Assembly: GCF_001189845.1 (NCBI RefSeq)
Contig: NZ_LFLZ01000003.1
Location: 62,001 to 126,000, forward strand
Source: Bradyrhizobium tropiciagri
GTDB taxonomy: Bacteria > Pseudomonadota > Alphaproteobacteria > Rhizobiales > Xanthobacteraceae
Direction: 5' to 3'
DNA: 64,000 nucleotides
Positions 18,207-27,636 of this stretch are shown piece after piece; position 1 is the first letter of the stretch; each line of letters begins with the position of its first letter. A program made the position numbers and the translations under genes. Under the pieces are notes generated by a model. It saw nothing but the letters and a program-made list of their open reading frames with translations, was not told the origin of the DNA and made no database searches.

Positions 18207-19823
18207 TCAGTCCTTGAGCAGCCGCCGCAACAGCTTGCCCGCCGGTGAGCGCGGCAATTCGGTGACGAAGCTGACGTCCCGCGGCACCTTGTAGGGCGCC
18301 ATGTTCTGGCGTGCCCATGCCACGAGCTGCGCCGAGGCCAGTTCAGTGCGCGGGGCCAGGACGATGAAGGCCTTCACCACCTCGCCCTTCGTTGCGTCGG
18401 GCACGCCGATCACTGCCGACGCCGCCACCGACGGGTGCTTGTTCAGGATCGATTCGACCTCTTCCGGGAAGACGCTGTAGCCCGAGACCTTGATCATCTC
18501 CTTGAAGCGTCCCATGAAGGTCAGATAGCCGTCGGCATCGAGGCGGCCCATGTCGCCGGTGTGGAGCCAGCCGTTGCGCAGCGTTTCCGCCGTCGCGTCG
18601 GGACGATTGCGGTAGCCCTTGAACACGCCCGCGCCGCGGATCACGATCTCGCCCGGGACACCGGCCGGCGTGTCTGTGCCCGAGTCCGGATCGACGATCC
18701 GGATCTCGTTGCCGGGTACAGGCTTGCCATGCGTGCCCCAGCGTACCGCCGTGCGCGGCATGAACGTGTCGACCGTATGTGTCTCGGTCAGGCCGTACGC
18801 GGCCTCGAAGCTTTCGCAGTTCGACGCGACGGCCTGCCATTGCCTGGCAAGCGCTTCGGTCCAGTCGATGCCGAAACTGGTCACGGGGTTGACGCGAAGG
18901 CTGCTCAATCTGAAATCGGAAATGTTCGGGAGCTGCGTGATCGCGACATTCATCGGCGCCACGCTGTACCACCAGCTCACCTGGTGGCGGTCGATCGCCT
19001 GCGCCGTCACGAGCGGATCGAACCGGTACAGCAGCACAGACGTCGCGCCCGCGTAGACCGGCGCGTTCACGCCCATCACCATGCCGGCGATGTGATAGAG
19101 CGGCGCGATCGAGAGCAGGACGTCATCGGCGCCGATCCCGTTGCAGTTCACGGTCGCCGCCGTCTTATAGATGACGTTGCGATAGGACAGCATCGCTCCC
19201 TTGGGCCGGCCGGTGCTGCCCGAGGTGTAGATCATCAGCGCCGTGTCGTTCATGTCGATCGCCACCGCGCCCGGCCTTGCACCGCTTGCCGTGACGGAGA
19301 GGAAGTCTTCGGTGTCGCCGGCTGTATCGACGGGCTCGGGCGCCGATCCCAGCAGTTCGTCCGGAACGCCGATCTGCGGCCGCTCGGGCAGCAGGTCGGC
19401 ATAGCGAACCACGAACACATGCTCGAGCTTGGTCTTGTCGCGGACTTGCTGCACGATCGGCAGCAGCGGTTCGGCCGCGACGATCACGCGCGCGCCGAGA
19501 TCGTCGAGCTGATAGGTGAGTTCGTGCTCCTTGTTCAGCGCGCCGCAAGGCGAGGCGATCGCGCCGATCTTCTGGATGCCATACTGCGCCATCATGTATT
19601 GCGGACAGTTGTTCATGAACAGCGCGACCGGCTCGCCCTTGGCGACGCCGAGCTGTTGCAGCCGCGCCGCAAATGCATCGCTGGCGCGGTCGAGTTCGAG
19701 GAACGTGACGGCACGGCCGTACCAGATGCAGGCCGGTTTCTCCGGCCGCTCACGGGCATGCTGCCGGAGTATTTCATGCAGCGGTCGTTCGTCATTGCCC
19801 TTGGGCGCGCTTGTATTGGTCAT
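18207..19823 (-). CDS. Acyl-CoA synthetase (AMP-binding, class I adenylate-forming)
   Basis: 538 residues. A3/P-loop motif 'IYTSGSTGRPKGAML', A5 'AAYGLTETHTVD', A7 'GWLHTGDMGRLDADGYL', A8 'GRFKEMIKVSGYSVFPEEVE' and A10 'SPAGKLLRRLL' with the catalytic Lys four residues after 'SPAG'. It activates a carboxylic acid to its CoA thioester through an acyl-adenylate. It resembles crotonobetaine/carnitine (CaiC-like) and medium- or long-chain ligases; the acid is unknown. Start precedes a family-like 'PLHEILRQHARERPEKPACIW' N-terminus. Confidence 0.92.
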   Translation of the reverse strand: MTNTSAPKGNDERPLHEILRQHARERPEKPACIWYGRAVTFLELDRASDAFAARLQQLGVAKGEPVALFMNNCPQYMMAQYGIQKIGAIASPCGALNKEHELTYQLDDLGARVIVAAEPLLPIVQQVRDKTKLEHVFVVRYADLLPERPQIGVPDELLGSAPEPVDTAGDTEDFLSVTASGARPGAVAIDMNDTALMIYTSGSTGRPKGAMLSYRNVIYKTAATVNCNGIGADDVLLSIAPLYHIAGMVMGVNAPVYAGATSVLLYRFDPLVTAQAIDRHQVSWWYSVAPMNVAITQLPNISDFRLSSLRVNPVTSFGIDWTEALARQWQAVASNCESFEAAYGLTETHTVDTFMPRTAVRWGTHGKPVPGNEIRIVDPDSGTDTPAGVPGEIVIRGAGVFKGYRNRPDATAETLRNGWLHTGDMGRLDADGYLTFMGRFKEMIKVSGYSVFPEEVESILNKHPSVAASAVIGVPDATKGEVVKAFIVLAPRTELASAQLVAWARQNMAPYKVPRDVSFVTELPRSPAGKLLRRLLKD

Positions 19824-20026
19824 TGTCGAAAGGCTCTGCTCATGCCAGCTGGGAAAGGTGCAAACTGGCCGCTTCAGGGGTTATATTGGGACATTGGCAC
19901 GCTTGGCTTGCTTGATCCGGCTCTCGCGTGCAGGACAGACGAGAGAAACGCGGCGCCCCGGCAAGGGCGGTTGCGGTGAAGTGCGAACCTTTGATTGAGC
20001 GAGCCGTCTGCATGAGGAATACCAAG

Positions 20027-20605
20027 ATGCGATCCTATCCACGTCGCGTCAACTTCGAGAGCGGAGATGTCGAGTTCCGGTTGATGGGCGCTGCCGACGA
20101 GGCCGCCACCCTCAAATTCGCCAAGGCGCTTGCGGTGCACGACATGCTGTTCCTGCCGAGGAATATCAGCGAGCCGAAGGTGCTTTCGGCATGGATCAAG
20201 GAGATCGAACGCGGCTCGATCGTCAGCCTGCTCGCGGTCAGGGATGACGCAGTGGTAGGGTGCGGTGCGATCGTGCGGGACCCAATGTCGTGGTCGGCCC
20301 ATGTCGGTGAGATCAGGACCGTGATTGCCTCGCATGTCCGCGGGACCGGCATCGGGCGGGCGCTTTCCAATGAGGCTTTCGATCTCGCGCTGTCGATGGG
20401 CCTCGAGCGCCTGACCGTGCAGATGACGTCGGACCAGACCCGGGCGATCGCGATCTTCGAGGCGCTCGGTTTCCGCGTCGAGGCGCTATTGCGCGATCAG
20501 GTGAAGGACCTCCAGGGCAAGACGCACGACATCGTGGTGCTCGGTGTCAACGTGTCGGAGGTGCAGAAGCTCGAGCCGAATGGCTCGTCCAGCGCGATCG
20601 AGTAG
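20027..20605 (+). CDS. GNAT family N-acetyltransferase
   Basis: About 192 residues. The acetyl-CoA-binding motif A is visible as 'VIASHVRGTGIGRALSNEAF' (R/Q-x-x-G-x-G/A pattern), preceded by the motif D/C strand 'VVGCGAIVRDP' and followed by 'AIAIFEALGFRVEA' (motif B with the usual Y/F-x-x-x-GF). Transfers an acetyl group from acetyl-CoA to an amine; substrate unknown. I chose ATG 20027 over ATG 20012 because an AGGA stands 8 bases before it. Confidence 0.87.
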   Translation: MRSYPRRVNFESGDVEFRLMGAADEAATLKFAKALAVHDMLFLPRNISEPKVLSAWIKEIERGSIVSLLAVRDDAVVGCGAIVRDPMSWSAHVGEIRTVIASHVRGTGIGRALSNEAFDLALSMGLERLTVQMTSDQTRAIAIFEALGFRVEALLRDQVKDLQGKTHDIVVLGVNVSEVQKLEPNGSSSAIE

Positions 20606-20700
20606 CACGGGCCACAATCGGAAAAATTGCGTCCTGCGCGCTGCATCCGAATGATGATCCGCGCGGCGGCTTGCACGGGCCGGACCGGCGTTCCGCGAGT

Positions 20701-20717
20701 GTTGCAAAAAATGCAAC
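20701..20717. promoter_or_regulatory. GTTGCA-N5-TGCAAC palindrome, candidate operator
   Basis: GTTGCA, AAAAA, TGCAAC: perfect 6-bp arms, 118 bp upstream of the DUF3100 gene. A further TGCAAC half-site occurs at 20743-20748. The position suggests control of the DUF3100/M20/serine-dehydratase operon. No candidate binding protein is encoded immediately adjacent. Confidence 0.45.
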
Positions 20718-20834
20718 AGAAATCGGACACTTCGATCATTGATGCAACATGCGTTCTCCCCGATGCTGGGCGGGCAAGTTGGTTCACCATTCACCGCATT
20801 GTCTCGCAATCATTTCCTTGAGGTGTCCAGCACT

Positions 20835-22184
20835 ATGACGTCGACCTCTTCTCCGTCCGCAGACCAGGCTGCTCAGGCAGTCGATTCCGCGAGCTCCAGC
20901 AAGCTCGCCTTGTTCGTTGCCGTTCTGATCATCGTTGCCGTCGCCGAGACGATCGGAATCGTCCAGTTCCAGATCGGCCCGGGCACGGTGCTGCTTCAAC
21001 CGATGGTGTGGGCGCTGTTGATCGCCGCCGCATGGGGCCTTTCAGCGCGTTATCTGCCCGCCGCCGCGCGGATCGGGCCTGGCCTGCAGACCTATGCGGG
21101 ACAACTGCTCAACGCAGGCCTGCTGCTCTTCGTGGTCAAGATGGCATTCACGGTCGGCGGTGCGCTTCCGGAGGTGCAGAAGGCCGGCTGGGCGCTGCTC
21201 TTCCAGGAGCTCGGACATACCTTCGGCACGCTGGTCCTTGGCCTGCCGATTGCGCTCTTGCTCGGCGTCAAGCGCGAGGCGGTCGGCGCGACCTTCTCGA
21301 TCGGCCGTGAAGGCAATCTGGTGATCATCGGCGAGAAGTACGGCATGAACTCGGCAGAGGGGCGCGGCGTGCTGGCCGAATACATCACCGGCACCGTGCT
21401 CGGCGCGCTGTTCATCGCGCTGCTGGCCGGCTTTGTCGCCAGCCTGCACATCTTCGACCCGCGCTCGCTTGCGATGGGCGCCGGGGTCGGCTCGGGCAGC
21501 ATGATGGCGGCCGCGATCGGCACCATCAACGGCCACAACCCGCCGGAGATGGCGAAGGAGCTGATTGCGATCGCTTCGGCGGCAAACCTGATGACCGCCG
21601 TCCTCGGGTTCTATTTCGCCTTGTTCTTCTCGCTGCCGGTGTGCTCCTGGCTGTATGACAGGCTGGAGCCAGTGCTCGGCCGGTTCTCGAACGCCAGGTT
21701 GGGAGATCTCGGGCCGTCGATCGCCAGCGCCGGTGAGGCAAAGCACGGCACGTTCGGCTTCTCGGACTCGCTGCTCGCCTGGGTCACCGTCGCGGGCGGC
21801 GTCCTGATCGGCAATTCACTCACCTACAAGGTTCCGCTGCTGCAATCGGGGGCAGGTCTCCTGGTCATGCTCGCCGTCGTGCTGCTGGTCGACGTTCTTG
21901 CCCGGCTGTTGACCAAGGTGCCGCACATTCTCATCCTTGTCGTGGTCACCACGGTGCTCGGCATCCCCGGCCTGCTGCCGTTCTCCAACGCGATGATCGG
22001 CGCGGTCGACAAGCTGAACTTTCTGGCCTTCACGACCCCCGTGCTGACGCTCGCCGGCTTCTCGGTGGCCAAGGACCTTCCGATCTTCAGGAAGCTGAGC
22101 TGGCGTATCGTGGTGGTCTCGCTGACGGCCGCCGCAGGCACGTTCCTCGGCGCGACATTGATCGCCGAATTCTTCCATCGCTAA
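20835..22184 (+). CDS. DUF3100 family membrane protein, probable transporter
   Basis: 449 residues with about eleven to twelve hydrophobic segments. I recognise the DUF3100 family from segments such as 'GATFSIGREGNLVIIGEKYG' and 'MGAGVGSGSMMAAAIG'. The internal repeat-like organisation (Gly-rich segments in both halves) is similar to inverted-repeat secondary carriers. The next gene, 23 bp downstream, is an M20 amidohydrolase, and DUF3100 proteins recur beside such hydrolases. It probably imports or exports the hydrolase's N-acyl substrate or its product. ATG 20835 was chosen over 20739 because the upstream part lacks family similarity and is non-hydrophobic. Confidence 0.88.
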   Translation: MTSTSSPSADQAAQAVDSASSSKLALFVAVLIIVAVAETIGIVQFQIGPGTVLLQPMVWALLIAAAWGLSARYLPAAARIGPGLQTYAGQLLNAGLLLFVVKMAFTVGGALPEVQKAGWALLFQELGHTFGTLVLGLPIALLLGVKREAVGATFSIGREGNLVIIGEKYGMNSAEGRGVLAEYITGTVLGALFIALLAGFVASLHIFDPRSLAMGAGVGSGSMMAAAIGTINGHNPPEMAKELIAIASAANLMTAVLGFYFALFFSLPVCSWLYDRLEPVLGRFSNARLGDLGPSIASAGEAKHGTFGFSDSLLAWVTVAGGVLIGNSLTYKVPLLQSGAGLLVMLAVVLLVDVLARLLTKVPHILILVVVTTVLGIPGLLPFSNAMIGAVDKLNFLAFTTPVLTLAGFSVAKDLPIFRKLSWRIVVVSLTAAAGTFLGATLIAEFFHR

Positions 22185-22207
22185 GCAACGGACAGGTAGA
22201 CCTACGC

Positions 22208-23377
22208 ATGTCAAAGGAATTTGGAATCGCCGACGATATCTGTGCCCGGATGCGGGATTGGCGCCATGATATCCATGCCAACCCGGAAACCGCGTTCGAA
22301 GAGCACCGCACGGCCCAGCTCGTGGCCGATGCATTGATGGAAATGCAGATTCCGGTCCATCGCGGCCTCGGCGGAACGGGCGTGGTCGGAACGTTGAAGA
22401 ACGGCGAGGGTCCGACGATCGCGCTGCGAGCCGACATGGACGCGCTTGATCTCCAGGAGCTGGGGGACCGCGCGTACAAGTCGACCCGCGCCGGCAAGAT
22501 GCACGGCTGCGGTCACGACGGCCACACCACGATGCTGCTCGGGGCCGCCGTTCATCTCGCCCGTCACCGGCCGTTCCGCGGCACCGTCCATTTCGTCTTC
22601 CAGCCCGCCGAGGAGAATGAAGGTGGCGGCAGGAAGATGGTCGAGGAGGGTCTGTTCAAGCTCTTTCCGGCCGATGCGGTCTACGGCATGCACAACATTC
22701 CGAACATCCCGCGTGGAAAATTCGCGATCAGGACCGGCATTGCGACGGCCTTCCTCGATACGTTCGAGATCGTGGTGACCGGGAGCGGTTGTCACGCCGC
22801 GACGCCTGAGAAAGGCATCGATTCAATCCTGGTGTCGGCCGATCTCGTCTCCGCGCTGCAAGGTATCGTGAGCCGCCGGATCGGTGCGATGGACGCAGCG
22901 GTCGTGAGCGTCACCCAGATCCATGGCGGCGACACCTGGAACGTGGTGCCAGAAACCGTTACATTGCGCGGCACGGTGCGGACGCTGGACGCCGAGGTGC
23001 AGGATCAGGTCGAGGCAGCCATGAAGCAGGTCTGTGCCGGCGTTGCGCAAACCCACGGCGCAAAGATTGATCTGAGCTATATGCGAGGCTATCCGGGCGT
23101 GATCAACACGCCCGCGGAAACCGATGCCGCGGCTGCGGCGGCCACTGGCCTCGTCGGCGCCGAACAGGTGCAAACCGACATCAAGCCGGCGATGGGATCG
23201 GAGGATTTTGCCTTCATGCTGCAGGAGCGCCCAGGCGCCTATATCTGCATCGGCGCAGGCGAAACCGCCAACGATCCGCCGCTGCACAATCCATACTATG
23301 ATTTCAATGACGCCATCCTGCCGCTCGGCGCCGCCTATTGGGTCGAACTGGTGAAGCAACAACTGCCTGCTGCCTGA
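22208..23377 (+). CDS. M20 family amidohydrolase (hippurate hydrolase-like)
   Basis: 389 residues, the normal length for M20D peptidases. The metal-binding motifs are present: '[11 protein letters not shown]', '[11 protein letters not shown]', '[16 protein letters not shown]' (the Cys and His of the dinuclear site), '[16 protein letters not shown]' (catalytic Glu pair) and '[11 protein letters not shown]'. It hydrolyses N-acyl amino acids or hippurate-like amides. Stop and the next start overlap (TGATG at 23375-23379), so it is coupled to the serine dehydratase gene. Confidence 0.93.
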   Translation: MSKEFGIADDICARMRDWRHDIHANPETAFEEHRTAQLVADALMEMQIPVHRGLGGTGVVGTLKNGEGPTIALRADMDALDLQELGDRAYKSTRAGKMHGCGHDGHTTMLLGAAVHLARHRPFRGTVHFVFQPAEENEGGGRKMVEEGLFKLFPADAVYGMHNIPNIPRGKFAIRTGIATAFLDTFEIVVTGSGCHAATPEKGIDSILVSADLVSALQGIVSRRIGAMDAAVVSVTQIHGGDTWNVVPETVTLRGTVRTLDAEVQDQVEAAMKQVCAGVAQTHGAKIDLSYMRGYPGVINTPAETDAAAAAATGLVGAEQVQTDIKPAMGSEDFAFMLQERPGAYICIGAGETANDPPLHNPYYDFNDAILPLGAAYWVELVKQQLPAA

Positions 23378-24774
23378 TGCTTTCGGTTTTCGACATCTTC
23401 AAGATCGGCATCGGCCCCTCGAGTTCGCATACGGTGGGGCCGATGCGCGCGGCCGGACAATTCGTCCGTGCGCTCGAGCGCGATGGCCTTCTGGAGAGAA
23501 CGGTGCAGGTCCGCGCCGATCTCTACGGATCGCTGGGCGCCACCGGGCGAGGGCATGCGACCGACCTCGGCGTGATCCTCGGCCTGCTCGGCGAAAAGCC
23601 CGATACGGTCGATCCGGCCCAGGTCGCGCCGCGGCTTGCCGACATTCGGCGCTCCGGCGAGTTGCGGCTGCTCGATGTTCATCCGATCGCGTTCCGGCGC
23701 GGACGCGACATCGTGTTCAAGCCCGACAGCGCGCTGCCGGAACATCCCAACGGGATCCGCCTCGTGGCGTTCGCGGCCGGCGACACGCTGCTGGCGGAAC
23801 GCTATTACTTCTCGATCGGCGGCGGGTTCGTGATCGAGCGTGGCTTTGATGATGCGCCTCAAGGTGCCGACGGCGCGCCTTCGATCTGGCCATATCCGTT
23901 CGGCACCGGCGCGGAGCTGGTGGCGCGCGCGCAGGAGAGCGGCCGCTCGATCGCCGAAATGATGCTCGCCAACGAATGCGTCTATCGGACCGAGGCCGAG
24001 GTCCGGGCCGGTCTCCTGAATATCTGGGATGCGATGAAGCAATGCGTCGAGCGCGGCTTCGGGATCGGCAATGCGGGCGCGGCCGAACCGTTGCCCGGCC
24101 CGCTGAACATTCGCCGCCGCGCGCCGGCGCTCTATCGCGAATTATCGGTCCGCAACAGCGATACCGAGGGCGTCGATCCGCTCGCTGCGATGGATTGGGT
24201 CAACGCTTTCGCGATGGCGGTCAACGAGGAGAATGCAGCGCGCGGACGGATCGTGACCGCGCCGACCAATGGGGCCGCCGGCGTGATCCCGGCTGTGCTG
24301 CATTATTACGTCAAGTTCAGTCCCGGCGTGACCGACGATGGCGTCATCACCTTTCTGCTCACCGCGGCCGCGATCGGCATGCTCTATAAGGCGAATGCCT
24401 CGATCTCCGGCGCAGAAGTCGGCTGCCAGGGCGAGGTCGGCGTCGCGTGCTCGATGGCCGCGGGCGGCCTGACGGCCGTGCTCGGCGGCACGCCGGCACA
24501 GGTCGAGAACGGGGCCGAGATCGGCATGGAGCACAATCTCGGTCTCACCTGCGATCCCGTCGGCGGATTGGTGCAGATCCCCTGCATCGAGCGCAACGCG
24601 ATGGGCGCCATCAAGGCGATCAACGCCGCCCGAATGGCGTTGCGCGGCGACGGCAAGCACTATGTCTCACTCGATGCCGTCATCAAGACGATGCTGCAAA
24701 CCGGCGAAGACATGAAGTCCAAATACAAGGAAACGTCGTTGGGCGGTCTTGCGGTGAACGTCGTGGAATGCTGA
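23377..24774 (+). CDS. sdaA: L-serine ammonia-lyase, iron-sulfur type
   Basis: 465 residues, single-chain L-serine dehydratase: '[19 protein letters not shown]' opens the beta domain and the alpha domain carries cysteines for the [4Fe-4S] cluster in '[10 protein letters not shown]', '[18 protein letters not shown]'. It converts L-serine to pyruvate and ammonia in the cytoplasm. Coupled to the M20 amidohydrolase upstream, which suggests the operon degrades an N-acyl amino acid, possibly N-acyl-serine, with the serine then deaminated (inference from linkage). Confidence 0.93.
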   Translation: MLSVFDIFKIGIGPSSSHTVGPMRAAGQFVRALERDGLLERTVQVRADLYGSLGATGRGHATDLGVILGLLGEKPDTVDPAQVAPRLADIRRSGELRLLDVHPIAFRRGRDIVFKPDSALPEHPNGIRLVAFAAGDTLLAERYYFSIGGGFVIERGFDDAPQGADGAPSIWPYPFGTGAELVARAQESGRSIAEMMLANECVYRTEAEVRAGLLNIWDAMKQCVERGFGIGNAGAAEPLPGPLNIRRRAPALYRELSVRNSDTEGVDPLAAMDWVNAFAMAVNEENAARGRIVTAPTNGAAGVIPAVLHYYVKFSPGVTDDGVITFLLTAAAIGMLYKANASISGAEVGCQGEVGVACSMAAGGLTAVLGGTPAQVENGAEIGMEHNLGLTCDPVGGLVQIPCIERNAMGAIKAINAARMALRGDGKHYVSLDAVIKTMLQTGEDMKSKYKETSLGGLAVNVVEC

Positions 24775-24941
24775 CGCGAACCACGACTGCGGCGGAGCAT
24801 CCGAGAACGAGCTCGAGCCGCAGGCACGGCCCTGTGGCCGCGCTCTCCCGAGGTTGGGGATAGCGGAGGCCCGCTGGCAGCCGCCAGCATTGCGAATGAT
24901 TTCGATTTGGAGCTAGACTCTACGCCAGGAGGAGGACGACC

Positions 24942-26015
24942 ATGAGCGCTGGAGGGCGCCCGCAAGACGCCATGCCCGCATGCCAATTGCCGCCGGATTT
25001 CGACCAGTATGTCTATTCGGCGCAGTTGATTGCGGCCATTATTGCCGAGCTTGGCAGGGTGGGCGTTCGATCGTCCGTGGCGCTGGCGGGCACGGGCCTG
25101 ACCGAGGACAAGCTCGAAGCGCACACGACGCGTATCTCGTACCGGCAGATCGACATTGTGGTTCGCAATGCGCTGCGGCTGTCGAACGACCCGACGGTTG
25201 CGCTTCGCGCCGGACAGCGAATGCGCGTAACGGCGCATGGAATGTACGGGTATGCATTGCTGAGCAGCGCGACCTATGACGATGTGCGGACCTTCGCCAA
25301 TCGATATCTCCGGGTCGTCGGCCCGCTTTGCGATGCGAAATATTCGTATGACGGCGCCGCTGTCGTCTGCGCGTTCGAGCCGCTGCATTGGCCGAATCCA
25401 ACGCAGGACGTGCATCGCTTCGCGGCCGAGTTCGCGCTGTCGTCACACTTGACGACCATGAAGGATCTGGCGGGCGAATCGTTCCGCTTTTCGCGGATTT
25501 CCGTTGCCTATGGCGAACCGGCGCATGCTGGTGCCTATCAGGCGATCTTCGACTGTCCCGTTCTGTTTCAGCAGCGGGGCAATGAATACAGATATGAGCT
25601 GTCGCAAGCCGATGGTCCGGTGGCACTGGCGGACTCCCGCACCCACGGGATGGCGCGCGAGATGTGCGAGCAGGTGTTGTCCGAGGTCAACCAGGCGGGC
25701 GGGATCGCGGTGGACGTCCGGCGTGTGCTGATCGAGCAGCCGGGCAGGTATCCGAACATCGAGGCGATCGCCGAGAGGCTTTCGATGCATCCCCGGGCGC
25801 TGCGGCGAAAGCTCGAGGCCGAAGATACTTCGTATCGCGAACTCCTCGCCGAGGTGCGGACGCGCCTTGCGATCGAATACCTGCGCAAGACCGCGATGAC
25901 CAACGAGGAAATCGCAAGCCGGCTGGGCTATAGCGACGCCGCCAACTTCCGGCATGCCTTTATCCGTTGGACCGGCAAGAGCCCATCCGATTTCCGGGTT
26001 TCTTCGCCGATGTGA
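24942..26015 (+). CDS. AraC family regulator with arabinose-binding-like N-terminal domain (copy 1 of 3)
   Basis: 357 residues. The N-terminal ~200 residues contain 'ISYRQIDIVVRNALRLSNDP' and 'AHGMYGYALLSSATYDDVR', typical of the PF12625-like ligand domain of OruR/ArgR-type AraC proteins. The C-terminal double HTH is 'YPNIEAIAERLSMHPRALRR' plus 'EEIASRLGYSDAANFRHAF' and 'WTGKSPSDFR'. A strong AGGAGGAGG precedes the ATG. It is paralogous to the regulators at 29627-30721 and 31024-32106; all three surround the CoA-transferase/dehydrogenase/decarboxylase operon. Confidence 0.93.
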   Translation: MSAGGRPQDAMPACQLPPDFDQYVYSAQLIAAIIAELGRVGVRSSVALAGTGLTEDKLEAHTTRISYRQIDIVVRNALRLSNDPTVALRAGQRMRVTAHGMYGYALLSSATYDDVRTFANRYLRVVGPLCDAKYSYDGAAVVCAFEPLHWPNPTQDVHRFAAEFALSSHLTTMKDLAGESFRFSRISVAYGEPAHAGAYQAIFDCPVLFQQRGNEYRYELSQADGPVALADSRTHGMAREMCEQVLSEVNQAGGIAVDVRRVLIEQPGRYPNIEAIAERLSMHPRALRRKLEAEDTSYRELLAEVRTRLAIEYLRKTAMTNEEIASRLGYSDAANFRHAFIRWTGKSPSDFRVSSPM

Positions 26016-26396
26016 AGGCCGCGGGGGCAGGGCAGCACGACGCTTGATCGTTCGTCATCGCGGGCTGTCCATAAGTCACCTCCGAACTGGCCTCGTCGAA
26101 CCTCCTCGCGGACGAGCTTCGTGCATAGACTGGCCATCGACCGGAAACGCAATGGTTAGTCAAGGGGTTGAAATGTGTGGGGCGACGCGCGGTAAGGCGA
26201 TCCATCGGTCGGCATTGGCGCACTTCAGGCTCTAGCTGATTCCTCTCGGAGGCGCCTTCCGAACCTCAGCTGCGCCGCACCGCCGCTGTGGTGCCCCCGG
26301 TTCGGGTGCCTCGAGACTGGCCGCGCTCCTCAACCGAGGGCGCGGCCTTTACTCGCGCGCCACGAACCTGCCAGGCATCGCCTGACGGTCAGCGTG
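26016..26396. other. Intergenic region between convergent genes
   Basis: 381 bp separating the end of the AraC gene from the end of the CaiB-type gene. Apart from the GC-rich hairpin at 26319-26347 I see no gene or other structure. Confidence 0.5.
26319..26347 (+). terminator. Candidate hairpin terminator
   Basis: GGCCGCGC and GCGCGGCC form an 8-bp GC-only stem with a 13-nt loop, followed by TTTA. It lies about 300 bp after the AraC stop and just before the convergent CaiB-type gene's stop. The short T-run makes it a weak intrinsic terminator for the forward strand. Confidence 0.4.
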
Positions 26397-27596
26397 TCAT
26401 GCCAGGATCTTGCTGTCGCGCATCCCGGCGATGGCCGCGTCATCGTAGCCAGCCTCACGCAATATCTCTGTGCTGTGTTCGCCGACCGCGGGTGCCTTGC
26501 GCGGCTTCACCTTGGTCGCGCCGTCGACAAAGAACGGGCTGTCGATGGTCAACATTCCGTCGTTCTCGAACGGCACCAGCACGCCGGCTGCCAGCATTTG
26601 CCGGTCGGCGGACAGGTCGCCCATCTCGGCAACGCATTCGAAGACGATCCCTGCCTCATCGAGCCGCGCGCGCCACTCGTCGCGGTCGCGCGTCGCGAAG
26701 GCCGCGTCGAACAGGGCGATCAGTTCCGCCGAGCGCGCGAACCGGTCGGCTTGCTTGGCAAATCTGGGGTCTTCGAGCAGATTGTCGAGGCCGAGGCATT
26801 TCGCCACGGTCGGAAAGTCGCGCTGCTCGTTGACGATCGCGAGCAGCAGCCAGCGGCCGTCGCGACAGCGGTAGTAGCAGCCGAGCGCATTGAATAGATT
26901 CTCGCGCGGCGGTCGTGGCGTGAACGTCGCGCCGCACAGCGCCGCCTGCGCCATGATGCCGTTCGACCAGACGCCGTTCGCCAGCAGCGAGGAGCCGACC
27001 TGGGTACCGCGGCCAGTACGCTCGCGCTGATACAGCGCTACCGCGACCGCCGCGAACAGCGAAACGCCGGACGGATGATCGCCCATGCCGGCGAGCGCCC
27101 GTGCAGGCGGCGTGCTGGCGTCGCTCCGCACCATGTCCATCAGGCCTGAACGAGCCCAGTAGGCAGTAACATCGAAGCCCGGCTTTCCCGCCTCGTCGCC
27201 GGTTTCGCCATATCCGGTGAAGGATGCGTAGATCAGCCGATCGTTCATTCCAGCGAGCCGCTCGTAGCCGATCGAAAGCTTTCTGCGGACGGCGAGTGGA
27301 TAATTGGTGATGAACACGTCCGCGGTCGAGGCGAGGCGGTGCAGCACCGCCTGGCCTTCGGGTTTTGACAGATCGAGCGCGAGGCCGCGCTTGTTGCGGT
27401 TATCGAGCAGCCAGCCATAGGGCTGGTCGGACCTCGGCATGCCCGGCAGCTTAGGCACCTGACGGAACGCGTCGCCTGCGCCGGGCGGTTCGATCTTGAT
27501 CACGTCGGCGCCGAAATCTCCCAACAGCGTTGCCGCGGTCGGAGCGGCGATGAAGCTGCCGCAGTCGATGACCTTCAAACCTTCGAAGATGCTCAT
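26397..27596 (-). CDS. CaiB/BaiF family CoA-transferase (class III)
   Basis: 399 residues, matching class III CoA-transferases: start 'GLKVIDCGSFIAAPTAATLL', 'ADVIKIEPPGAGD' and 'LDNRNKRGLALDLSKPEGQAV', then 'DVFITNYP' and 'YASFTGYGETG', where the family's catalytic Asp and CoA contacts lie nearby. It moves CoA between carboxylic acids by a ternary-complex mechanism. Last gene of a three-gene minus-strand operon with a 3-hydroxyacyl-CoA dehydrogenase and an acetoacetate-decarboxylase-like protein; the trio would activate, oxidise and decarboxylate a beta-hydroxy acid. Confidence 0.93.
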   Translation of the reverse strand: MSIFEGLKVIDCGSFIAAPTAATLLGDFGADVIKIEPPGAGDAFRQVPKLPGMPRSDQPYGWLLDNRNKRGLALDLSKPEGQAVLHRLASTADVFITNYPLAVRRKLSIGYERLAGMNDRLIYASFTGYGETGDEAGKPGFDVTAYWARSGLMDMVRSDASTPPARALAGMGDHPSGVSLFAAVAVALYQRERTGRGTQVGSSLLANGVWSNGIMAQAALCGATFTPRPPRENLFNALGCYYRCRDGRWLLLAIVNEQRDFPTVAKCLGLDNLLEDPRFAKQADRFARSAELIALFDAAFATRDRDEWRARLDEAGIVFECVAEMGDLSADRQMLAAGVLVPFENDGMLTIDSPFFVDGATKVKPRKAPAVGEHSTEILREAGYDDAAIAGMRDSKILA

Positions 27597-27636
27597 ATGA
27601 GTCCGTCCCCGCTTGATTGCTTTGGAATCATCTCAG

